A stretch of DNA of 64,000 nt. Origin: Oxalobacteraceae bacterium. GTDB lineage: Bacteria > Pseudomonadota > Gammaproteobacteria > Burkholderiales > Burkholderiaceae_D. Location: NCBI GenBank assembly GCA_013284265.1, contig JABTBR010000030.1:1-64000 (forward strand), in the 5' to 3' direction. The position numbers were made by a program, and so were the translations under genes. Shown here piece after piece: positions 35,515 to 43,700 of the stretch (position 1 is the stretch's first letter; every line of letters starts with the position of its first letter). Under the pieces are notes generated by a model. It did not search any database. It was not told the origin of the DNA and saw nothing but the letters and a program-made list of their open reading frames with translations.

Positions 35515-36756
35515 TTAAGCGGCAGCCAGGCTGTCCAGTGCTACGCGCAGCAGACGGTCCGCTTCAGCGATCTGGGCATCGGTGACGATCAGTGCAGGGG
35601 CAAAACGCACCACGTCGGTACCGGCGATCAGCATCATCAGGCCCTGGGCTTCAGCGGCTTTCTGGATATCCTTGGAGCGGCCCTTGAACGCATCGGCCAG
35701 CACCACGCCCAGCAGCAGGCCGGAGCCGCGCACGGTGGACAGGAACTGCGGATAATCGGCCGCCAGCTTTTCCAGCGTGGCGCGCAGCTTGGCGCCGGCT
35801 TCTTTCACGCGTGCCAGGAAGGCTGGCTGATTGATCGTCTCCAGCACGTTCAGCGCCACGGTGGTGGCCATCGGGTTGCCGCCGTAGGTGGTGCCGTGGG
35901 TGCCCACGCCCAGGGCGGCCGCCAGGGTTTCGGTGGTCAGCATCGCGCCGATCGGATAGCCATTGCCCAGCGCCTTGGCCGAGGTCAGCACGTCCGGCGT
36001 CACGCCGTAGCCCATGTAGGCGAACAGGTCGCCGGTACGGCCCATGCCGCATTGGACTTCGTCGAAGATCAGCAGCGCGCCGGTCTTGTCGCACAGGGCG
36101 CGCAGCTCTTTCAGGTATTCCACGTCGGCCGGCATCACGCCGCCTTCGCCCTGCACCGGTTCAACCACCACGGCGCAGACGTCGTCGCCGATGGCGGCGC
36201 GGGCCGCTTCGATGTCGTTGAAGGCGATGTGGTCGATCGCTTGCGGCAGCGGCTCGAAACCTTCGGTGTATTTCGCCTGGCCGCCAACCGACACGGTGAA
36301 CAGGGTACGGCCGTGGAAGGAGTTGAAGCAGGAAATGATGCGCGATTTGTGCGCGCCGAACTTGGTGTGGGCGTATTTACGCGCCAGCTTGAAGGCCGCT
36401 TCATTGGCTTCCGCGCCGGAGTTGCAGAAGAAGGCGCGGTCGGCGAAGGTCGCTTCGGTCAGCGCCAGGGCCAGACGCAGCACCGGCTCGTTGGTGTAGC
36501 CGTTACCCAGGTGCCACAGGGTGTTGGCCTGGCGGGTCAGCGCTTCGACCAGCACAGGGTGGCAGTGGCCCAGCGACGCGACCGCGATGCCCGAGGTGAA
36601 GTCGAGGTAATGCTTGCCAGTCTGATCCCACAGATCCAGTCCAGCGGCGCGCACAGGCACCATCGCGGCAGGGGCGTAGGTCGGAACCAGCACCTCGTCG
36701 AAGGTCTGACGGGTCACAGGACGTGTGGTCACGGTCGTATCAAGCTTGGCATTCAT
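35515..36756 (-). CDS. astC: Succinylornithine/acetylornithine aminotransferase
   Basis: A 413-residue class III PLP aminotransferase that converts succinylornithine plus 2-oxoglutarate to succinylglutamate semialdehyde and glutamate, step three of the pathway. The substrate-entry word is GIAVASLGHCHPVLVEAL. PLP contacts are in NSGAEANEAAFKLAR and FDEVQCGMGRTG, and the Schiff-base Lys is in TSAKALGNGYPIGAM. It is the first gene of the ast operon. The enzyme may also act on acetylornithine, as AruC does. GGGGA stands 6 bases before the second of two near ATGs, so I start at 36756. A TATAAT box lies 62 bases upstream. Confidence 0.93.
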   Translation of the reverse strand: MNAKLDTTVTTRPVTRQTFDEVLVPTYAPAAMVPVRAAGLDLWDQTGKHYLDFTSGIAVASLGHCHPVLVEALTRQANTLWHLGNGYTNEPVLRLALALTEATFADRAFFCNSGAEANEAAFKLARKYAHTKFGAHKSRIISCFNSFHGRTLFTVSVGGQAKYTEGFEPLPQAIDHIAFNDIEAARAAIGDDVCAVVVEPVQGEGGVMPADVEYLKELRALCDKTGALLIFDEVQCGMGRTGDLFAYMGYGVTPDVLTSAKALGNGYPIGAMLTTETLAAALGVGTHGTTYGGNPMATTVALNVLETINQPAFLARVKEAGAKLRATLEKLAADYPQFLSTVRGSGLLLGVVLADAFKGRSKDIQKAAEAQGLMMLIAGTDVVRFAPALIVTDAQIAEADRLLRVALDSLAAA

Positions 36757-36817
36757 TTGCATTCCCCATCAATAGTGTTAGAGGTACGGTGGCGGCACAA
36801 CAGCCGCGTGTGTACGC

Positions 36818-36823
36818 ATTATA
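36818..36823 (-). promoter_or_regulatory. Candidate -10 box of the ast operon promoter
   Basis: Perfect TATAAT on the minus strand, in the AT-richer 173-base space between the regulator gene and astC. The -35 region is not consensus, which fits a promoter needing an activator such as the adjacent AraC-type protein. Confidence 0.5.
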
Positions 36824-36935
36824 AAAAGCGGCATCCTAAAACTCTTTTGAATGTGCGACAAGGATTTTCATTTTTGACCGCCATGCAATCTTGGCGGAAT
36901 AGCCACGCGCAAGCCCGCATGGGGCCTCGCTAGGC

Positions 36936-37880
36936 TCAGGCGGCCGGCATCAGCTTGCGCTGGCGTTCCTCGCGGGGGGTATTGCCGAACAGGGCGCCGA
37001 AGGCGGTGGAAAAGTGCGATCCGGACGAAAAACCGCACATCAGCCCTACCTGGACGATCGAATAATTCGTCTCCAGCAGCAGCTGGCGCGCCCTTTGCAG
37101 GCGCAGCTCCAGATAGTAGCGCGAGGGCAGGCTGCCCAGGTACTGCTTGAACAGGCGTTCCAGCTGGCGCCGCGACAGGCTCACCAGGCCGGCGATATCG
37201 TCGGTCGACAGCGGCTCCTCGATATTCGCCTCCATCAGCGTGACCGCCTCGGACAATTTGGGCTGCAGCACGCCGAAACGGGCCTGCAAGGCCACCCGCT
37301 GGCGCTCCTCGTGCGAGCGCACCCGCTCGATACAGAGCGCTTCCTTGATCGCCGCCTGCACCGAGGCGCCGAACAGGCTCTCGACCAGGGTCAGGGAAAA
37401 ATCCACGCTGGCCGCGCCGCCGCAGCAACTGACATGGCGCCCATCGATCTCGAACAGATGCGGCGTGAGGATGGCGCGGTCGCTGATTTCGTCGGTGTCC
37501 GCATACAGGGCCCAAGGCAGGGCGATGCGCACGCCGGCCATCACGCCCGCTTCGGCCAGCCACAGCACCCCGGCGCCCACTCCGCCCCAGAAGGGCGCGG
37601 AGCGGCAACGCTCGATGATGGCGCGGCACAGGGCGGGGTCGGGCGGGGTCTGGTTCTCGTCGGCCACCAGCAGGGCCAGATGCCAGCCGGGACGCGCCTC
37701 GGCCGCCTGCGCGGGCGTGCACACCTCCAGCTGCAGCGTGTCCGGCCCCAGGATGGCGGCGGCGCGGCGCAGCGGCTGGATCAGGCCCGCCCAGGTCAGG
37801 GTATCGGCCTCGCCCGCATTCACCAGCAGCATGCGCAGCGGGCGCTCCTGGGCGATACGGGATAGATTAGCGAAGGACAT
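36936..37880 (-). CDS. AraC/GlxA family transcriptional regulator (ArgR-like)
   Basis: A 314-residue regulator: residues about 15-190 form a DJ-1/PfpI-like (GlxA) domain, and residues 215-310 an AraC helix-turn-helix domain. The two HTH units lie near LSTDDIAGLVSLSRRQLERLFKQY and IVQVGLMCGFSSGSHFSTAF. The layout is that of Pseudomonas ArgR, the arginine-responsive activator of the aru genes. It stands directly upstream of astC in the same direction, so it most likely controls the ast operon. The start ATG at 37880 opens the domain (MSFANLSRIAQERPLRMLLV); the open frame upstream has no likely start. Ligand and target are inferred from context. Confidence 0.88.
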   Translation of the reverse strand: MSFANLSRIAQERPLRMLLVNAGEADTLTWAGLIQPLRRAAAILGPDTLQLEVCTPAQAAEARPGWHLALLVADENQTPPDPALCRAIIERCRSAPFWGGVGAGVLWLAEAGVMAGVRIALPWALYADTDEISDRAILTPHLFEIDGRHVSCCGGAASVDFSLTLVESLFGASVQAAIKEALCIERVRSHEERQRVALQARFGVLQPKLSEAVTLMEANIEEPLSTDDIAGLVSLSRRQLERLFKQYLGSLPSRYYLELRLQRARQLLLETNYSIVQVGLMCGFSSGSHFSTAFGALFGNTPREERQRKLMPAA

Positions 37881-37912
37881 CGTTTGGCTGGCAGTACGGC
37901 ATGGTCTCGTTA

Positions 37913-38812
37913 TTATTCGGGCGCCAGCGCCGCGGACGGGCGCTGGGTGCTCCATTGACTGACAATCATACCGGAGATCAATAGCGCCGCGCCCAGCAAT
38001 CCGTTCCAGGCCAGGGTCTCGCCCAGCCAGAAATAGGCGAAGATCGCCGCGCATCCCGGCTCGAAGGCGTAGATCACGGCCGCCTCGTTGGCGCTACTGT
38101 GGCTCTGGCCCCAGGTTTGCAGCGAGATGATGGCGGCCGTGGCCACCACGCCCAGATAGACCAGGTTCACGCCGTACTGCTGCAAGCCCTTGACTATATA
38201 GGTCTGATACTCGGCCCTGCCCTCGCCGAAGGGAATTTCGCGCAGCAGCAGCCACAGGGCCGCGCAGGCGGCCACCGTCATGATCTGGGCCGCCGTCAGC
38301 GTCATCAGCTTGTCGACCTTGCGGGTGGCGCCTTCCATCAGCTTGACGTAGACGCCGAAGGACAAGGCCCCCAGCAGGGCCAGCGTATCGCCGAGGCCCC
38401 AGGTGAAGCTGCCTTCCCAGCACAGCGCGAACAGGCCGGCCAGCGCCAGCAGCAGCGCGACGATGATGCGGCGCTCAGGCGCACGGCCCGCCAGCACGCC
38501 CAGCAGCGGCACCACCAGCACGTTCAGGCCGGTGACGAAGGCATTGCGGTTGGAACTGGTCAGGGCCAGGCCCTCGATCTGGAACACATAACAGAAAAAC
38601 AACACCACCCCGACCAGCACGCCCTGCCCCAGGTCGGCGCGGCGCGCCCGCCACAGGAAGGGCGCCAGCAGCAGGCTGGCCAGCGCGAAGCGCACGAACA
38701 CGATCCAGCTGGCCGACAGGTAGCCGGTCATGTCCTTCATGGCCGGGAAGGTGGTGCCCCAGACGACGGTGACGAGCAGCAAGGCGGCGATACCGCGTAA
38801 ATGATGGGGCAT
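37913..38812 (-). CDS. EamA/DMT superfamily transporter
   Basis: A 299-residue inner-membrane protein with ten predicted helices in two EamA repeats. The first starts LRGIAALLLVTVVWGTTFPAMK and the second near LQQYGVNLVYLGVVATAAI. SSANEAAVIYAFEPGCAAIFAYFWLGETL is a typical end of DMT exporters. Such proteins export metabolites or amino acids. I use the ATG at 38812 because the first helix follows at once; an in-frame ATG fifteen codons upstream is possible. It is divergent from a MarR gene, which suggests control by that repressor. Confidence 0.92.
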   Translation of the reverse strand: MPHHLRGIAALLLVTVVWGTTFPAMKDMTGYLSASWIVFVRFALASLLLAPFLWRARRADLGQGVLVGVVLFFCYVFQIEGLALTSSNRNAFVTGLNVLVVPLLGVLAGRAPERRIIVALLLALAGLFALCWEGSFTWGLGDTLALLGALSFGVYVKLMEGATRKVDKLMTLTAAQIMTVAACAALWLLLREIPFGEGRAEYQTYIVKGLQQYGVNLVYLGVVATAAIISLQTWGQSHSSANEAAVIYAFEPGCAAIFAYFWLGETLAWNGLLGAALLISGMIVSQWSTQRPSAALAPE

Positions 38813-38929
38813 GGGGTCTCGCGAAGATATAAAACTACCAATATTGGCGCCGGGCATAGTGTACCTGCCGCCAGCTGAATTGGCGAACAGCGAAACTGCC
38901 GGGGACGCGGACGGCTATAATCCTGTCCC

Positions 38930-39397
38930 ATGGGTGAACGATATTTAAAAAGTATCCGGCTGCTGGCCGAATGCATGCAGAGCTTTGAACGGCTGTCGAG
39001 CGAACACGTGCGTCAGTGCGGCTTGACGCATGCCCAGTTCGACATCATCGCCACGCTGGGCAATACGCCGGGCATGTCGTACAAGGAACTGGGCGAAAAA
39101 ACCCTGATCACCAAGGGCACACTGACCGGCGTTATCGAACGGCTGGAAGGCAAGGGGCTGGTGCAGCGCGAACGCAGCGTCGACGACAAGCGTTCCTTCT
39201 TCATCCGCCTTACCGCCCAGGGCGAAGCGGTGTTTCACGACGCCTTCCCCAAGGTCCTGTCGCGCGGCGCCCAGGTCTTCGCCGACTACAGCGAAGCCGA
39301 CTTCGCGGCCCTGGAAACCACCCTGGCCGGGCTCAAACAGGTCATCGTGGCCGGCAGCAAGCCACCCAGCATTATCAACACTAAGGAAATCATTTGA
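38930..39397 (+). CDS. MarR family transcriptional regulator
   Basis: A 155-residue winged-helix regulator. The recognition helix region reads YKELGEKTLITKGTLTGVIERLEGKGLVQRERS, and the wing follows with VDDKRSFFIRLTAQGE. N- and C-terminal helices give the dimer part. MarR proteins usually repress a neighbouring divergent gene and release it upon binding small phenolic or other ligands; the neighbour here is the EamA transporter. The 3' end overlaps the next small gene by 3 bases, so the two are coupled. Confidence 0.93.
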   Translation: MGERYLKSIRLLAECMQSFERLSSEHVRQCGLTHAQFDIIATLGNTPGMSYKELGEKTLITKGTLTGVIERLEGKGLVQRERSVDDKRSFFIRLTAQGEAVFHDAFPKVLSRGAQVFADYSEADFAALETTLAGLKQVIVAGSKPPSIINTKEII

Positions 39398-39675
39398 AAA
39401 CCTCTCTCCTCGAAGGCAAAAAGCCTGCGAAATTCGACAAGCACATCATCGGCAATCTCTTGCTCAACGTTAGCACCCCGGACGAAGTGCGCCAGGAAAA
39501 GCTGCTGATCGGCATCCGCAATGAAGACGGCGAAATCTACCGTCTGATCGGCGCCACCAAGCACAACAGCTTCATGAACGCGATCGAAGAATTGTTCGAT
39601 CTGGGCCTGGTCGACGAGCTGCAAGACACCGACGCGACCCAGGATGGCTGCGACGCCATCTTCAGCGAAGCCTGA
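39394..39675 (+). CDS. Hypothetical protein coupled to the MarR gene
   Basis: A 93-residue soluble acidic protein that I do not recognise. Notable words are KFDKHIIGNLLLNVSTPDEVRQEKLLIGIRNEDGEIYRLIGATKHNSFMNAIEELFDLGLV. The C-terminus is strongly acidic. It starts at a TTG that overlaps the MarR stop (TTGA), with AAGGAA in good position, so translation is likely coupled. Predicted content is mixed alpha/beta with no membrane segment. Confidence 0.72.
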   Translation: MKTSLLEGKKPAKFDKHIIGNLLLNVSTPDEVRQEKLLIGIRNEDGEIYRLIGATKHNSFMNAIEELFDLGLVDELQDTDATQDGCDAIFSEA

Positions 39676-39790
39676 GTCCAGGTCCGCTCGCGCAGCGGGC
39701 AAAGATAGGCGGCGCCGTGGTTTAGGCGCATACTTGCAAGCTGTATCAGATCTTCGCATCAAAAAAAGTTCCGCACGGCAATAAACCGGG

Positions 39791-39796
39791 TATAAT
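39791..39796 (+). promoter_or_regulatory. Perfect -10 box directly before the HDOD gene (leaderless mRNA)
   Basis: TATAAT stands only 6 bases before the ATG at 39803. Transcription would then start at or next to the A of the ATG. No Shine-Dalgarno sequence lies between. Confidence 0.65.
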
Positions 39797-39802
39797 TTTT
39801 TC

Positions 39803-40639
39803 ATGGACAGATTGCAAGCCTTTCAAGACATCGCAGCTCAAGCGAGCCGTGGGGAGCTGACGTTCCCCACCAATGTGGCCGCTTCCGTCAAGCTGCAACA
39901 AGCACTGAGCGATCCCGACTGCCACATCGACACGGCGGCCAAGCTGATCCAGGCCGATCCCCTGCTCTCGGCCCGTACCGTGGCCATCGCCAATTCCGTC
40001 GCCTACAACCGCTCCGGCAATGAAATCACCGGCGTGCGCACGGCCGTGCAAAGGCTGGGCGTGCGTACCCTGCAATCGCTGGTGGCCGCGATGATCGTGC
40101 GCCAGCTGGGCAGCCAGATCACCGATCCCACCCTGAAAGCCAAGGCCGCCCAGCTGTGGGAGCACACCGCCCATGTGGCGGCGCTGGCCCAGGTCATCGC
40201 GCGCAAAGTCACCCATGTCGATCCCGAGACGGCGCTGTTCGCCGGCATCGTGCACGAGGTGGCCGGCTTCTATATGCTCTCGCGCGCCGACGCCTACCCC
40301 ACGCTGATGGATGGCGATCCGGGCGACTGGGTCGGCCATGGCGAAGAAGCCATCGGCCGCGGCGTGCTGACCAAGCTGGTGATTCCGCAACCGGTGATGG
40401 AAGCGATCGAGGAACTGTGGCAAGGCATGCGCGCGCTGCCGCCCGAAAACCTGGGCGACACCCTGCTGCTGGCCAACGACCTGGCGCCGATATTGTCGCC
40501 GCTGCACGAACGGCCGGGTGCGACCACGCTGCATGCGGCGCAAACCATCGACTTCGTCATCGGCGAAGGCACCTTGCATTCCATCCTGGCCGAATCGGCC
40601 GAGGAAGTGAAGTCCCTCATCTCGGTTCTGATGCTCTAA
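39803..40639 (+). CDS. HDOD domain signalling protein
   Basis: A 278-residue cytoplasmic protein made up almost wholly of an HDOD domain (residues about 15-215). This is an HD-related fold that lacks the full set of metal ligands and is used in bacterial signalling, such as c-di-GMP or stress output. Typical segments are LTFPTNVAASVKLQQALSD, IQADPLLSARTVAIANSVAY and RTAVQRLGVRTLQSLVAAM. AGIVHEVAGFYMLSRADAYP follows, where the HD would sit but reads HE. The start ATG lacks a ribosome binding site and sits next to a perfect -10 box, suggesting a leaderless message. It follows the MarR pair but has its own promoter. Confidence 0.92.
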   Translation: MDRLQAFQDIAAQASRGELTFPTNVAASVKLQQALSDPDCHIDTAAKLIQADPLLSARTVAIANSVAYNRSGNEITGVRTAVQRLGVRTLQSLVAAMIVRQLGSQITDPTLKAKAAQLWEHTAHVAALAQVIARKVTHVDPETALFAGIVHEVAGFYMLSRADAYPTLMDGDPGDWVGHGEEAIGRGVLTKLVIPQPVMEAIEELWQGMRALPPENLGDTLLLANDLAPILSPLHERPGATTLHAAQTIDFVIGEGTLHSILAESAEEVKSLISVLML

Positions 40640-40640
40640 T

Positions 40641-40747
40641 CGGGCCGGCGGCTCCCCTTAAAACCCACGGCAAAGAGCCGGGGTACGACCCGCCGGGTCG
40701 TACCCCAGGGTTACGCCTTGGGTTCTAAAGCGAGCTGGCGGCCCGCC
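40641..40747. repeat. Intergenic palindromic repeat copy (GTACGACCC variant)
   Basis: CCCACGGCAAAGAGCCGGGG is followed by the hairpin GTACGACCC/GGGTCGTAC, then CAGGGTTACGCC, TTGGGTTCTAAAG and GGCGGCCCGC. The core hairpin reads GTACGACCC instead of GTCAGACCC. The same variant recurs at 57001-57023. Confidence 0.85.
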
Positions 40748-40757
40748 TCCAAACTTC

Positions 40758-43700
40758 CTAACCCAGCTGCGCGGTACTCACCTCGCAAGCGCGCCGCACT
40801 TCCTGCACCGTGGCCGGCGCATCCATCCTGAACAAACCATCGAGCCCGCGCTCGAGCCGCGAGGCGCGCACCGCCGCCTTCACCGCAAAGAACACGCTAT
40901 TGGCCAGCACCAGCGGCGGCTCGCCCACTTCCTTGGACGAGAAAATATCGTGCGGATCATCCGGTATCCCCTGCACCGACGGCAGATTGCGCGGGAACAG
41001 ATGCACATTCATCTCCAGCGGAATCGTGCTGGCGGCCGGCACCTTGTAGCGCCAGGTGTTGGTGGTGTTCAGGCGGCCCTGATCGGCGCCCTCCGGTTCG
41101 AACACCAGTTTTTCCGTCAGCAGATAGCCGATACCCTGCACGAAAGCGCCCTCCACCTGGCCCACGTCGATGGCCGGGTTCAAACTCCAGCCGATGTCGT
41201 AGACGATGTCGGCGCTGATGATCTTCACTTCCCCGGTCAGCACATCGACCTCGCTCACCGCACAGGCGGCCGAGTAGGTAAAGCCGACGAAGGAATCGAC
41301 CCCGCCACCGAGCACCGCCGTGGTGTCGCGCGGAATGCCCGGCGGATTCGGTTGCAAATCCTGCGGCTTGAAGGTCATGGCCGGAATCGGCACGCCGCCG
41401 CCCTTGATCCTGGCGGTGAAGCTGGCGATCAGGTTGACCCGCTTGGCGTAGGCCAGCTGGATCAGGTTCTGCCAGATCAGCGACACCCGCTTGTTGATGG
41501 TGACGCTGGTGGCCCAGCCATCGGGGAAATTCCAGAAGTCGATACCCATGCCGGTACACCAGGCGTCGCCCTGCTCATTGCGCATCTGGTAGCCGAATTC
41601 CAGCAGCCGTCCGCGCAGGTCCTGGCAAGTCTGCTTGACCACTTCGCAGTTGTACGGCGTGCCGGTGGAGGCGCCGCTGCTGGTGGGGTTCGGCGTGATG
41701 CTGGTGCGCGGGCCTTCCACATGGATCAGGTCCATCGGAATATTCATCACATACGCGGCCACCTGCAGCACCTGCGTGGCCAGGCCCTGGCCCATCTCCA
41801 CCCCGCCCTGGTGGATGATCAGCGTGCCGTCGGCCTGGTTCACCACCACGATGGCGGCGGCCTGTTCCAGCTGCTGCCAGTTGTAGCCCGAGCCGTACTT
41901 GACCGGCACCATCGCCAGCCCGCGCTTGCGCCATTTGTTCTTGCTGTTGAAGTCGTCGACCGCGGCCTTCTTCTCTTCGTACTTGCACTTATCCTTCAGG
42001 AAGTCCCACACCTGGCGGATATAGCAGTAGGACAGCGCCTGGCCGAAGGGCGTGACGTCGCCGCGCTCGTACAGGTTTTTCTCGCGCACATCCTCGGCCG
42101 ACATGCCCAGCGCGAAGGCCGCATCGTCCACCGCGTTCTCCAGGATGTTCTTGGCCTGTACATCGCCGAAGGCGCGGAAGGCCGTGCTCGGCGCGGTGTT
42201 GGTGCGGCACACGTCGATCTGGTTTTCGAAGTTGGCCACGCGGTAGGCGTTATCGGCGCGCAGCTGGATGCAGTTGCTGACGATGTAGGAGCAGTCGTAG
42301 AAGGCGCCGCCGTCGGCCCACATCTTGGTCTGGAAGCCGCGCATGATGCCCTTGTCCTGCGGCCTGCCCTCGCCGCGGTCGAGCGCGATCTGGTACTGGC
42401 CGTAACAGGCGTGGCGCTTGCCGATCATGCTGGTGTCCTGGTCGCGCGGCATGGCCAGCCGCACCGGGCGCTTGACCGCGCGCGCGGCCACCGCCACCGG
42501 CCCCACCACGAAGCGGGCCGGTTCGGTCTTGCCGCCGAAGGCGCCGCCCACCGGCGCCACCTTCACGTCCACCTGGTGGTAGGCCACGCCCAAGGCCATC
42601 GCGGTGGTCTGGTGCATCTCCATCGGGCTCTGGGTAGAGGGCCGGATCATGATGCGGCCCTGATCCTGCGGCTCGGCGATGCAGGCCTGGGTCTCCATAT
42701 AGAAGTGCACCTGGCCGCCGTTGCGCTGGGTACTCTCCAGCACCAGGCAGTTGGCACCGCTGATGTTCGCGTCGCGCTGGACGATGGCGCGGTCCAGCGG
42801 CGCCTTGCTGCTGGCCCAGTCGAAATTGCTGCCGGGCCGGGTGATCTTCCAGATGTGCGCGACATAGCTGGCGCTTTGCGGCGAATCGGGGAACACGCTG
42901 TCGGCGGCGATCGCGTCCTCCAGCTCGATAATCGGCTTATTGAACGGCGCCGGCCAGTCCACATCGGTATAGCCTATGCACGTGCTGCTCACATACTCGG
43001 CGATGCGGATGGCTTCCTGCTCGGTCTCGGCCAGCACCAGCGCGATCGACTGGCCTACATAGCTGATCAGCTGCACCGCCAGCAGCGGCTGGTCCATGCC
43101 CATGCCCTGCAGATTCAGGCCGCCGTTCTTGATGTGTTCCTGTGTGATCAGATCGACGAAGCTGGCGTCATGGCCGCTCAGGTGCTCGCGCAACTGCCCC
43201 GGCGTGGCCGGACCGGCATGGCCCGGCACGCGAAAATGGAAATTGCCCAGCGCGCGGGTGCTTTGCACAAAGGCCGCGTTCAGGGTGCGCGGCGGCACCG
43301 CCAGTTCCTGGGTGTAGTGCAGCTGGCCCGAGGTCTGGTACATCGCCGTGATCTTGATGTAGGGCTGGGCCACCGGACGCTTGAAGTCCTGCGATTGCCA
43401 GCTCTGGATACCATCGCTGACCGGCCATTTACCCCAGGTGATCTCGCCGCTGGACGCCACCTGCGGCGGCACCGCCACGCCGCGCTGCGGCAGCGCGTTG
43501 ACCACCGCCTTGTAGAAGAAGGCCAGCACCAGCTCGACGCGGTAGTCGTCGCTAAAGCCTTCGTCCGGCAAGCCCTGCATGCGCGCCTTCCAGCGCGCCA
43601 GCTCGGCGCGCGTCTCGCGCTCCAGCGTGAGCGACAGCGTGGCCACGTCGGCCAGCGCCAGCACCTTGTTGGCCAGCAGCGCTTCGGTAGCGGCCGCATG

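Noticed and set aside
37881..38054. Longer N-terminus for the ArgR-like regulator
   Set aside because: The extension runs into the end of the EamA transporter gene and shows no family similarity.
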